Below, one piece after another: positions 14,979 to 25,994 of a stretch of 39,873 bases of DNA (its first letter is position 1; each line of letters opens with the position of its first letter). The notes beneath the pieces were generated by a model that was given only the letters and a program-made list of their open reading frames with translations, was not told the origin of the DNA and searched no databases. The position numbers were made by a program, and so were the translations under genes. Origin of the DNA: Bacillota bacterium (GTDB lineage Bacteria > Bacillota > Clostridia > Christensenellales > CAG-138); NCBI GenBank assembly GCA_016286445.1, contig JAEESS010000017.1, positions 1 through 39,873 on the forward strand. Direction: 5' to 3'.

Positions 14979-15872
14979 ATGGGCATCATTCGGGCGATCA
15001 CATCCTCTCTGGGCAGCGTTGCCAAAGAGCAGTGGAAGGAAGCGTTTTTCATGGACGCGCTTCCCGTCGACGTGCTGATGGCGCGCGGACACAAGCACGT
15101 ATCCGGGCGCAGCGCAAACGACCGCATTGACGACGAGGTCATTACAAGCGGCTCGCTGCTGTCCGTTGCGGACGGGCAGGCGCTCGTCGTCGTCTCGCAC
15201 CAGAAGGTCGTCGACGTCGTGACCGAGCCCGGCGAGCACATCTTTGTCGATCCGGACCGTCCCGCAGGACCGGTCGGCTACTTCCGCGACGTCCTGGACC
15301 GCGTCGGCTTCGGCGGCGGCGACATCCAGCCGCACCGCCATCGGGTCTATTACATCAATACAAAGGAATGACACGGCAACGCATTTGAAACACCCGCGCC
15401 GGTGTTGATCCGCGTACGCGACGACAACATGGACGCAGACTTCGACCTGTCCGTTTCGCTTGCGGGCGTGTATTCCTACCGTGTCGAGGACCCCGCGGCG
15501 CTGTACCGCGCGATCGGCAACGTCGCGGAACGCTTTGAACGGAAGGATCTGAAGCCGCAGCTTGACGCGGAGATCGTTGCCGCGCTTTCGGCCGCCGTCG
15601 GCACGCTGTTTCAAAGCGGGATCCGCCCGCACGAGCTGCCAAAGCACACGAACGACCTTGCGGCGGCAGCGGCGGACGCGGTGCGGGACTCGTTTCTTCG
15701 CCGCTTCGGGCTCTCTTTGTTCTCGATCGCGTTCGACAAGCTGCAGATCGAGGAGATCTGGATGCTCAAAAACGCGCAGCGCGCCGCGATCCTCCGGGAT
15801 CCCGCGATGGCGGCGGCGACGCTCGTCGACGCGGCTGCGGAAGCATTAAGGGACGTCGCGGGACGCGAGTGA
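14979..15872 (+). pseudogene. SPFH-domain (YdjI-like) protein gene with in-frame TGA
   Basis: The first part (MGIIRAITSSLGSVAKEQWKE to YYINTKE) and the second part (HGNAFETPAPVLIRVRDDNM to the end) together match one YdjI-type SPFH protein. They are in the same frame, separated only by TGA at 15369-15371, at the place where homologues read through (NTKE-x-xGN-F-TP-PV). The full product would be 297 codons long and lacks the C-terminal zinc ribbon many homologues carry. Causes could be a nonsense mutation, a sequencing error, or recoding. A GTG at 15402 could restart the second half but has no ribosome site. Homologues form membrane-associated oligomers linked to stress; no enzymatic role is known. 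Confidence 0.82.
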
Positions 15873-15882
15873 TCCGAACAGC

Positions 15883-15912
15883 AAAAGACCTCCCCGCGGG
15901 GAGGTCTTTTTT
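15883..15912. terminator. Bidirectional terminator
   Basis: GACCTCCCC-GC-GGGGAGGTC flanked by AAAA and TTTTTT. It ends the SPFH gene (plus) and the DUF2812 gene (minus). Confidence 0.88.
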
Positions 15913-15913
15913 A

Positions 15914-16459
15914 TCAGTCCTTATACTTTGCCCGGATCCGGTTCAGCTTGATCCCGTTGTAGATGATCATGAACAGATAGATCCCGAACATGACGCCGAA
16001 AAAGAAGCCGAAGAACGTGCTGAGTCTGCCCATGACGCCGTTCATCGCGTTGATCAGATTCGGGATCACGCAGCAGAGGAAGATCACCATGAGCGGGATT
16101 AGCCTGGTCCGCGCGACGTGCTCCGCCATGTCCACGCGGGAAGCGTTGTCACTGAACAGCTCCTCCTCCCCCTCCGTCTTCGCCGCGCTTGCGGGTTTCC
16201 GGAAATACAGCCAGCCGAACAAGTGGAAAAAGTATTCCCAGCCGAAGTCCTGCAGCATCTGCAGGTATTCCTCGGTCTGTTCGCCGTTTTTGAAATCCAG
16301 CCGGTAAACGACGTCCTCCGGTTCACATTCTTCAAACGTATAGAAACACGGCGACGTCATCTTGACGAGCTTCCAGCCGTTCTGATGCTGTTTCCTCAGC
16401 CACAGCTCCTCGTCCTCATAATCTGCGATCGTGAAAAAACGGATCTTTGTTTTACGCAT
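15914..16459 (-). CDS. DUF2812-type membrane protein, partner of PadR
   Basis: The 181-residue protein opens MRKTKIRFFTIADYEDEELWLRKQHQNGWKL and continues with FYTFEECEPEDVVYRLDF, typical of the DUF2812 domain. Two hydrophobic helices lie near residues 120-140 and 148-168, with a basic C-terminus. Such proteins are very often encoded directly after a PadR regulator, as here, with an 8-nt overlap (PadR ends GATGCGTAA around this ATG). The biochemical function is unknown; a membrane-stress or drug-response role is inferred from PadR partners generally. Confidence 0.85.
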   Translation of the reverse strand: MRKTKIRFFTIADYEDEELWLRKQHQNGWKLVKMTSPCFYTFEECEPEDVVYRLDFKNGEQTEEYLQMLQDFGWEYFFHLFGWLYFRKPASAAKTEGEEELFSDNASRVDMAEHVARTRLIPLMVIFLCCVIPNLINAMNGVMGRLSTFFGFFFGVMFGIYLFMIIYNGIKLNRIRAKYKD

Positions 16460-16775
16460 CGATGTTCTCCCCTTTGCTGTTTTTATAAAGTCGTTCGATC
16501 CTTTTGATTTCGGTTTCCAAGACTTCTCTGCCGAGTTCGGTGATCCGATACAGCCTTCGCTTGTCCTCCTCGCTGTAAAAGCGGATCAGACCGTCCTTTT
16601 CCATCTTGGAAAGCGTGCCGTACATGGTGCCCGCGCCGATGGTGACCGCGCCGCCGGTCAGCTTTCTCACTTGCTGACTGATCCCGTATCCGTGCTGCGG
16701 CGTTTGTAAACAAAACAGAATATAGAAGGCGGATTCGGTCATCGGAACGTAGACCTTTTTGATTTTATCGTTCAT
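16452..16775 (-). CDS. PadR-family transcriptional regulator
   Basis: The 107-residue winged-helix protein matches PadR: TESAFYILFCLQTPQHGYGISQQV, then GAGTMYGTLSKMEKDGLIRFY, then RRLYRITELGREVL. These are the HTH helices and wing of the short PadR subfamily-2 type. It should repress its own operon by binding the two 19-bp dyads over the promoter, and be released by a small ligand. AGGAGG sits upstream of the ATG. The downstream DUF2812 gene overlaps its end and is the obvious regulated partner. Confidence 0.92.
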   Translation of the reverse strand: MNDKIKKVYVPMTESAFYILFCLQTPQHGYGISQQVRKLTGGAVTIGAGTMYGTLSKMEKDGLIRFYSEEDKRRLYRITELGREVLETEIKRIERLYKNSKGENIDA

Positions 16776-16802
16776 AGGTCCTCCTTGCCTATCTCAGTTC
16801 GA

Positions 16803-16821
16803 TATATCGAGCTTCGATGTA
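16803..16821. promoter_or_regulatory. PadR operator 2
   Basis: TATATCG-AGCTT-CGATGTA differs from a perfect dyad at one position. It shares arms and spacer length with operator 1 and lies just downstream of the -10. Confidence 0.72.
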
Positions 16822-16824
16822 CAT

Positions 16825-16853
16825 ACTATATCGTACTTCGATATACTTGTCAA
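16825..16853 (-). promoter_or_regulatory. Promoter of padR-DUF2812
   Basis: TTGACA (16853-16848), 17-bp spacer, TATAGT (16830-16825). Operator 1 fills the spacer, so repressor and RNA polymerase should exclude each other. Confidence 0.88.
16827..16845. promoter_or_regulatory. PadR operator 1
   Basis: TATATCG-TACTT-CGATATA has perfect 7-bp arms with a 5-bp spacer. It lies between the -35 and -10 of the padR promoter, exactly 24 bp from operator 2. Confidence 0.8.
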
Positions 16854-16863
16854 GTACAAATTA

Positions 16864-16901
16864 TAAAAAAAAAGAGACACTCCTTTTTTTGAAGTGCCTC
16901 T
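16864..16901 (-). terminator. Terminator of the M42/alcohol dehydrogenase operon
   Basis: On the minus strand AGAGGCACTTC, an A-rich loop, then GGAGTGTCTCT make an 11-bp stem followed by nine T. Confidence 0.85.
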
Positions 16902-16917
16902 GTGAAATCGCTGCGGC

Positions 16918-18099
16918 TTATTTTGCCGCCATCTTATAGATCGCTTCCATATCGGATTCAACCAAAACTTTGGCGCTGCCGATCTTGCCGCCGGTCGCGA
17001 TCGCGCAGTTTTTGGCAAGCAGTTTGATATCGTCCTCGGAAGGATTTACGCCGAGCTCATTTAGATTCGTCGGCATGCCGATACTGCGGAAGAAGTCCTC
17101 CGTCGCCTCGATGCCCTTCAATGCCGTTTCCTCGTCGGTCGCGTAGGGCTTGATCCCGTGGACGTACATCGCAAAGCGGACGAAGCGCGTCAGGCAGTTT
17201 TTCATGACGTAACGCGCCCAGCTTCCCCACATGGCGGTAAGCCCCGCGCCGTGGGTCACGTCATACAGCGCGCCGAGCTCGTGCTCGAGCCGGTGACACG
17301 CCCAGTCGCCCGCGTCGTTTCCGCAGCCGGTCAGTCCGTTGTGCGAGAGCGAGCCCGCCCACATGATCTCCGCGCGAGCTTCGTAGTTTTCCGGATCGTC
17401 GCGCAGCACGACCGCATAGCGCATGACGGTCTTCAAAAGCCCCTCCGCAATCGCGTCGGTGAGCTCCATGCGGTGTCCGTTGACGAAGTACCGCTCCATC
17501 GTGTGCATCAGGATGTCCGAGCAGCCCGCCGCGGTCTGGTACGCGGGCAGGGTCTTGGTCAGCGCCGGGTCCATCAGCGCAAACTTCGGGCGGCACAGGT
17601 CGCTGTTCACGCCGCGCTTCTTGTCCTCGTACGAAATGACGCAGCTGTCGCTCATCTCGCTGCCGGACGCCGCGAGCGTCAGCACCACGCCGACCGGGAA
17701 GCATCCCAGCGGCTTGCGGGTATGCTCGAAGAGCTCCCTAACGTCGCGCTTCGGCTCCGCAAGCGCGTAGGCGATCGCTTTTGCCGAGTCGATGACGCTG
17801 CCGCCGCCGACCGCGAGAATGAAGTCGACGCCGTACGCCTTGCACATCTTCACACCCTCGTAGACTTTTTCAAGCCGCGGGTTCGGCACCACGCCGCCAA
17901 GCGAGACATAATCGATGTCCTCCTTGGTCAGCGAATCCTGCACGCGCTTCAACAGGCCGGACTTTACGGCGCTTTGCCCGCCGTAATGGATCAAAACCTT
18001 CTTGCCGCCGAACGCCTTGACCATGGCGCCCGCGTTTTTTTCCACGCCGTGTCCGAACACGACCTTGGTCGGGGTATACAGGGTAAAATCTCCGTTCAT
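16918..18099 (-). CDS. Iron-containing alcohol dehydrogenase (BdhA/YqhD type)
   Basis: The 393-residue group III dehydrogenase has LAVGGGSVIDSAKAIA (about 95-110) for NAD(P) binding. Its metal ligands appear as Asp 195 and His 199 (GCSDILMHTMERY), His 269 (CHRLEHELG) and His 283 (VTHGAGL), in the same arrangement as YqhD. These enzymes reduce aldehydes such as butanal to alcohols, or detoxify them, in the cytoplasm. GGAGG precedes the ATG. It follows the M42 peptidase gene by 14 nt and is probably co-transcribed, though a functional link is not obvious. The exact aldehyde and cofactor are unknown. Confidence 0.93.
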   Translation of the reverse strand: MNGDFTLYTPTKVVFGHGVEKNAGAMVKAFGGKKVLIHYGGQSAVKSGLLKRVQDSLTKEDIDYVSLGGVVPNPRLEKVYEGVKMCKAYGVDFILAVGGGSVIDSAKAIAYALAEPKRDVRELFEHTRKPLGCFPVGVVLTLAASGSEMSDSCVISYEDKKRGVNSDLCRPKFALMDPALTKTLPAYQTAAGCSDILMHTMERYFVNGHRMELTDAIAEGLLKTVMRYAVVLRDDPENYEARAEIMWAGSLSHNGLTGCGNDAGDWACHRLEHELGALYDVTHGAGLTAMWGSWARYVMKNCLTRFVRFAMYVHGIKPYATDEETALKGIEATEDFFRSIGMPTNLNELGVNPSEDDIKLLAKNCAIATGGKIGSAKVLVESDMEAIYKMAAK

Positions 18100-18113
18100 A
18101 ACTGCCTCCTATA

Positions 18114-19193
18114 TTAAAATGATTGGATGACCGATTCATTCATCGCCCGGATCAGCGCAAGCGCAAGCTCCACCGTCGCGTCGTAATCCGCTTCCGCCGC
18201 GATGCACGCGGGCGTGTGGATGTAGCGCACCGGAACGCCGAGCACGATCGCAGGCGCGCCCAAAAGCTGAGACTGGATGATCGCCGCGTCGTTGCCGCCG
18301 CCCTCGCGCACCGCCGCCTGCGCGGGGATGCCCTTTTCATTCGCAAGATCCAGCGCGTACCGCACAAACCGCGGGTTGCAGATGACCGAGGTATCCATAA
18401 AGCGGATCATCGACCCGTGTTTCAGCTTCGTCTGCATGGCGTACGGTTCACCGAAGGTGTCGTCCGCGGGACAGCCCTCGAACACAAGCGCCGCGTCGGG
18501 ACGGATGCGGTTCGTCGTCACCTTGCAGCCGCGTTCGCCGACTTCCTCCTGCACCGACAGCGCGCCGACGACGTCGATTGCAAGTTCCTCGTCCGCAATG
18601 CGCCGCATGACCTCCAAGAGCGCCGCGCAGCCGATCCGGCAGTCGAACGCCTTGCCGAAGAACAATCCGTGTTCCGCGTCATATTGAAACGGCGCGTCCG
18701 GCACGACCGGCTCGCCGATGCGGACGCCGAAGCTCTTTTCCGCTTCCTCTGCACTTCGCGCGCCGATATCGATCGTAAGATCGCGGATCTCGGGCGTACC
18801 CTGCCGTTCCTTTTCCGCCGCGCTCATGAAATGCGGGGGCTTTGCGGCGATCACGCCGGGGATCCAGCGTCCCCCGCGATTGCGGACCAGCACCCTTGCG
18901 CCGGGCAGCGTTGCGCGGTTCCAGCCGCCGAGCGGCACGACCCGCAGCGTGCCGGAAGGACGGATCGAATGCACCATGAAGCCGACCTCGTCGCTGTGCG
19001 CGTCGAGCATCAGCACGGGCTTATCGCCGGTGTTCCGCCTGCGATACAGATACAGGTTGCGAAGATGATCCTCTTTTACGTCACAGACGTTCCCGATCGC
19101 GTCCCTTGCGGCGCGGACCGTTTCGTCCTCAAAGCCGCTCGGCGCGTTCGCCTCCGAAAGCGCTTTGAGCAGCACAAGCTCCCGTTCCGTCAT
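18114..19193 (-). CDS. M42-family metallo-aminopeptidase
   Basis: The 359-residue protein starts at the ATG at 19193 (GGAGG upstream); the open frame upstream has no site. Expected M42 metal ligands are visible: DAHSDEVGFMV (His), FDCRIGCAALLE (the bridging Asp, with C where D or N is common), VQEEVGERG (Glu-Glu), and RYIHTP (His). Families of this type (FrvX, PepA/YsdC) form large tetrahedral assemblies and remove N-terminal residues from peptides. SGFEDETVR near the start is also typical. It heads a two-gene operon with the alcohol dehydrogenase. Cellulase-type annotations for this family are historical and unlikely. Confidence 0.92.
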   Translation of the reverse strand: MTERELVLLKALSEANAPSGFEDETVRAARDAIGNVCDVKEDHLRNLYLYRRRNTGDKPVLMLDAHSDEVGFMVHSIRPSGTLRVVPLGGWNRATLPGARVLVRNRGGRWIPGVIAAKPPHFMSAAEKERQGTPEIRDLTIDIGARSAEEAEKSFGVRIGEPVVPDAPFQYDAEHGLFFGKAFDCRIGCAALLEVMRRIADEELAIDVVGALSVQEEVGERGCKVTTNRIRPDAALVFEGCPADDTFGEPYAMQTKLKHGSMIRFMDTSVICNPRFVRYALDLANEKGIPAQAAVREGGGNDAAIIQSQLLGAPAIVLGVPVRYIHTPACIAAEADYDATVELALALIRAMNESVIQSF

Positions 19194-19219
19194 ATGCGTC
19201 CTCCGATCTCTTGATGGAT

Positions 19220-19248
19220 ACAGTATAACACAACTCCGCCCGTTCCGT
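19220..19248 (-). promoter_or_regulatory. Probable promoter of the M42 operon
   Basis: TTACGG (19248-19243), 17-bp spacer, TATACT (19225-19220). The -35 is only a partial match. Confidence 0.5.
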
Positions 19249-19297
19249 AAAGCGGCGCGCGGAAAAAATCCGGACCGCTGTGTCCTGCCGCTTAATG

Positions 19298-19326
19298 TTG
19301 CAAGAGCGGGCAAAGCGTGGTATAAT
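19298..19326 (+). promoter_or_regulatory. Promoter of pth-mfd
   Basis: TTGCAA (19298-19303), 17-bp spacer containing CGGGCAAAGCGTGG, TATAAT (19321-19326). Confidence 0.82.
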
Positions 19327-19401
19327 AGTTTAGTTGGATGAACATCCGAACCCCTCCCCTCTTTGGGCGTGGGGCAATACGCATTTTGGAAAGGAACGGC
19401 T

Positions 19402-20010
19402 ATGTATCTCATTGTCGGGCTCGGCAATCCCGGGCTGAGCTATAAAAAAACACGGCACAACGCGGGCTTCCAGGCGCTGGACGCGCTTGCGGAGGACCTG
19501 GGCGTACGCGTCAAAACCAAGGGCTTTTCCGCGCTGTACGGCGAAGGACGCATCGGCTCTGAGCGCGTGATCCTTTGTAAGCCGCAGACCTACATGAACC
19601 TGTCCGGCGACGCGGTGCAGAGCCTTCTGCACTTCTATAAGCTCGAACCGAACCGGCTGATCGTGCTCTGCGACGACATCGACCTGCCCCTCGGAAGCCT
19701 CCGCATCCGCGAGAAGGGCTCGGCGGGCACGCATAACGGCATGCGCTCGATCATCAGCTGCATCCACTCGGAGGATTTCCCCCGCATCCGCATCGGCGTC
19801 GGCAAGGACGAATCGCTGCTGCTGCGCGATTTCGTTCTGAAGCGTCCCTCGAAGGAGGAGCAGAAGACGCTTGAAGAGGTCTTTGCCCGCGCCGCGGACG
19901 CCGCCAAGCTGATCGTTTCGGGAGACATTCACGAGGCGCAGACGAAGTATAACAAAAAGCACGAGAAGAACCGCTCCGTCTCCGTCGACGGACATAAGAA
20001 CGAGGAATAA
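19402..20010 (+). CDS. pth: Peptidyl-tRNA hydrolase
   Basis: The 202-residue protein starts at the ATG at 19402 (GGAAAGGAAC upstream), which places MYLIVGLGNPGLSY at the N-terminus as the family requires; an in-frame upstream ATG would add 13 unneeded residues. Active-site residues are present: Asn 9, His 19 (TRHNAGF), Asp 92 (CDDIDLP) and Asn 112 (GTHNGM). The enzyme recycles peptidyl-tRNA that drops off ribosomes. The C-terminus has a lysine-rich extension. It is followed by mfd, the usual Firmicutes order. Confidence 0.96.
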   Translation: MYLIVGLGNPGLSYKKTRHNAGFQALDALAEDLGVRVKTKGFSALYGEGRIGSERVILCKPQTYMNLSGDAVQSLLHFYKLEPNRLIVLCDDIDLPLGSLRIREKGSAGTHNGMRSIISCIHSEDFPRIRIGVGKDESLLLRDFVLKRPSKEEQKTLEEVFARAADAAKLIVSGDIHEAQTKYNKKHEKNRSVSVDGHKNEE

Positions 20011-20039
20011 TTGGTGCGTTTTTACACCATGATTACGGT

Positions 20040-23480
<3,441 letters not shown>

Positions 23481-23515
23481 TGGACAAAACAAGCAGAAAG
23501 GACATCCTTCATTCT

Positions 23516-24973
23516 ATGAAAATACAGAAACGACTTCTTGCATTCCTGACCGCGATCCTTCTTCTTCTGCCGCTCACGGGATGCCTTGTTCCGAAATACA
23601 ACTCCGCCGACGATCCGGCTCCGACCGGCACCGTTCCCGCGCCGGACGGCGTGAGCACGGAAGCGCCCGCAGAATCGTCCGCGTTCGATAAGGACGCGAT
23701 CGCGATCGAGCTCGGCGATATGCAGGTCACTGCCGGCGACGTGCAGAACACGTTTGATCAGTACGTCAGCTACTTCTCCTACGGCAACGGCATGGACGAG
23801 GACTCGCTCGGACAGTTCATGCGCATGGCGGAAGAATGGGTGATCGAAACGCACATGCCCGAATGGAAGGCAAAGCAGCTCGGCGTCACCCTGTCCGCGG
23901 AACGGGAGGCGCAGTGCAGCGTCGACGCGCAGGCGGAGGTCGACGAGGAACGTGATTCGCTGCTGTGCTACTATGCCGACCCTGAAGGGCTGATCGAAGA
24001 CGTTTCCCTGCTCACCGAAGAGCAGAAATCCGAAGCGCTCGAATCGATCAACGGCGAGCTTGAAATGATGTTCGGCGAAGGCTTCACCTTCGACGATTAC
24101 CTTGCGATGCGCTATTCGGACACGCTGGAGAGCATGCGCACCTCTGCGTTCTCCGAGCTTTTGGAGGAGAGCGTTCTTGCCGACGTGACCGTGGACGACG
24201 CCGCGATCGACGCCTGGTACGAGAAGACGCTCGACAGCCAGAAGACGGAGTTTGATGAGGATCCCGGTCTTTACCTGGACCGCGAAAACGGTCGCAGTCT
24301 CGACGACTCCACGCTTTGCCTGTATGTTCCGGCGGACGCGGCGAAGCTTGAACTGATCTGCATTCCCGCAGACGTGAGCTCCGCGGATCAGATCGCGGAG
24401 AATACCGCCAGAATGACGGACCTCGAAGCCGAATACGGCGCGCTTGCGCTTCGCGGCAAGGATGAGGCGCGTCAGGCGGAAATCGCGGAGGAGCATGCAA
24501 AGCTTCTTCAGGAGACCGAAGCGCTGCAGACGGAGCAGGACGGCAAGGCGTCTGCTGCCGCCAAGCTCGCATACGATGCGCTGAACGGCGGTATGACATT
24601 CGACGCCGCGATGGATCTCTATAACGAGCACGGCGAAGGCGAGACCGGGTTCTATGCATGGACCGTGTTCATGGACGGCAGCGAGACCGAGTTTCCGGAG
24701 ATTGCCGACGCCGCGGCAAAGCTTGCGGAAGGCGCATATTCCGAACCGATCCTTGTGAACGGCGATTACTATATCGTTCGACTCGTGAAGCGTTTGCCCG
24801 CAGGACCCATTGACCGCGCTTCGATCGACGCGGAAATCCGCGCGGCGGCGGAAGACGGCGTCCGCGCCGACGCATGGCAGGCGCAGCATGACGCGTGGCT
24901 GGAGGAAGCAAAGAACGCGGCGGTCTTCCACCGTGAAACATACGAGATGCTGATCCAGATGTACCTTGGCTGA
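23516..24973 (+). CDS. PrsA-like parvulin foldase lipoprotein
   Basis: The 485-residue protein starts at the ATG at 23516; an ATG at 23480 sits in the -10 box and is excluded. It has a classic lipobox (LTGC, Cys 23) and a low-complexity linker. A SurA/PrsA N-terminal chaperone-like part follows (about 55-260). Near residue 280 a parvulin-like domain begins (LELICIPADVSSADQIAEN). A charged coiled coil of about 50 residues interrupts it, and it resumes with MTFDAAMDLYNEHGEGETGFYAW and ends SEPILVNGDYYIVRLVKRL. It should fold exported proteins at the outer face of the membrane, plausibly including the big secreted proteins downstream. Whether it has isomerase activity is uncertain because of the insertion. 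Confidence 0.82.
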   Translation: MKIQKRLLAFLTAILLLLPLTGCLVPKYNSADDPAPTGTVPAPDGVSTEAPAESSAFDKDAIAIELGDMQVTAGDVQNTFDQYVSYFSYGNGMDEDSLGQFMRMAEEWVIETHMPEWKAKQLGVTLSAEREAQCSVDAQAEVDEERDSLLCYYADPEGLIEDVSLLTEEQKSEALESINGELEMMFGEGFTFDDYLAMRYSDTLESMRTSAFSELLEESVLADVTVDDAAIDAWYEKTLDSQKTEFDEDPGLYLDRENGRSLDDSTLCLYVPADAAKLELICIPADVSSADQIAENTARMTDLEAEYGALALRGKDEARQAEIAEEHAKLLQETEALQTEQDGKASAAAKLAYDALNGGMTFDAAMDLYNEHGEGETGFYAWTVFMDGSETEFPEIADAAAKLAEGAYSEPILVNGDYYIVRLVKRLPAGPIDRASIDAEIRAAAEDGVRADAWQAQHDAWLEEAKNAAVFHRETYEMLIQMYLG

Positions 24974-24995
24974 TGAATCGACAAAGGAGGAACCT

Positions 24996-25403
24996 ATGAT
25001 GTACTGTCCGAAATGCGGCATTTCCCTGCCCGACGACGCCGTCGAATGCGATGCATGCGGCGCGAAATTCGACCCGATGCCCGCTCCGAAGGCGGCAAAG
25101 AAAACGGCGAAATCGCCGGAAGTGAAGGACGCGTTCCGTAAATGGGCGCAGGATCAGGGGATGTTCTGCCTGATCGCAAAGGCGGTCGCCGTCGTGGTCA
25201 TGCTGTTCTACCTTTTGACCGCGGTCGTGTATACGGTCACGCTCATCATCGAAAAATACGCCGGCGGCGTGATCTTCTCGGAGTTCTTCCTGAAGCTTCT
25301 CACGGGGATCGTGTACGGCGTCGTCATCTGGCTTCTGTCCGATGCGGTGCTGTATCTTCAGAAGCTCTATGAGATGAAGAAGAAAGAAACGAAGGACAAA
25401 TAA
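24996..25403 (+). CDS. Zinc-ribbon membrane protein
   Basis: The 135-residue protein has an N-terminal zinc ribbon, MMYCPKCGISLPDDAVECDACGAKF (two CxxC pairs), then a linker. Two hydrophobic helices lie about residues 58-85 and 92-120, with a lysine-rich cytoplasmic tail. AAAGGAGG lies right before the double ATG. This architecture is common in Firmicutes and usually has no known role. It begins 22 nt after the foldase gene and probably shares its transcript. Confidence 0.83.
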   Translation: MMYCPKCGISLPDDAVECDACGAKFDPMPAPKAAKKTAKSPEVKDAFRKWAQDQGMFCLIAKAVAVVVMLFYLLTAVVYTVTLIIEKYAGGVIFSEFFLKLLTGIVYGVVIWLLSDAVLYLQKLYEMKKKETKDK

Positions 25404-25432
25404 CGGATCAAGAAACCGAAAGGAGGATCCCC

Positions 25433-25822
25433 ATGGAACAGGTCTGTTCCCCCGTCCCCGAAAAAGCCGGACGCATCTCTCCGGTGCAGGTCCTTGCGTT
25501 CGTGTTCGGCGTCGTCTCACTTCTGGTCTCGCTCATCACCGCTGCGATCGTGCTGTGGAGCTTTGTGACGTCGCTGATCGATCATTCTCTGTCTATCAGC
25601 CTCCCCATGATCCCGTTCATCGTCGCGATCCTCTGCGGGATCGCCGCGATCGTGCTGGGCGTCATCGGTCTTGCGCTTGACCGCAAAACACGCCAGCGCA
25701 CGGCAGGGCTTGTGTTTTCCGTGCTCGGGCTTTGGTTCGGCGCCGCCGCCGCGGTATTCTTGATCTGCGCGGCGTTCTGGACGGGATTGTTCTCGACCCT
25801 GCTCCGGCTGATCGCCGTCTGA
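25433..25822 (+). CDS. Small multi-pass membrane protein
   Basis: The 129-residue protein has three predicted helices (about residues 18-45, 58-82 and 92-125) and a basic RKTRQR turn between the second and third. The pattern resembles DUF4190-like proteins (a helix pair with a GLxxSVLGL segment). AAAGGAGG precedes the ATG. It lies 29 nt after the zinc-ribbon gene and ends the transcription unit, with a terminator about 90 nt on. No function can be given. Confidence 0.72.
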   Translation: MEQVCSPVPEKAGRISPVQVLAFVFGVVSLLVSLITAAIVLWSFVTSLIDHSLSISLPMIPFIVAILCGIAAIVLGVIGLALDRKTRQRTAGLVFSVLGLWFGAAAAVFLICAAFWTGLFSTLLRLIAV

Positions 25823-25912
25823 CGCGGAGACCGAAAGCTGCTCCTTTGGCTCGGATATGTATTCTTTGTGCTGTCCTCTCCGAAGTTCAGCTGATACCGA
25901 TTTGCTTGAGAT

Positions 25913-25948
25913 CACGCGGATGTGAAATCACATCCGCGTGTCTTTTTT
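25913..25948 (+). terminator. Intrinsic terminator
   Basis: CACGCGGATGTG-AAAT-CACATCCGCGTG is a perfect 12-bp stem followed by TCTTTTTT. Confidence 0.92.
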
Positions 25949-25994
25949 CATAGTATAAATCGGACGGCGTGCGCCGTTCGGAAAGGAGAATACC

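Noticed and set aside
15369-15402. A frameshift in the SPFH gene
   Set aside because: Both halves are in the same frame; only the TGA separates them.
15369-15406. Selenocysteine insertion at the TGA of the SPFH gene
   Set aside because: The following hairpin is short, its loop lacks the expected G/U signature, and no related SPFH protein is known to contain selenocysteine; kept only as a remote option in the finding.
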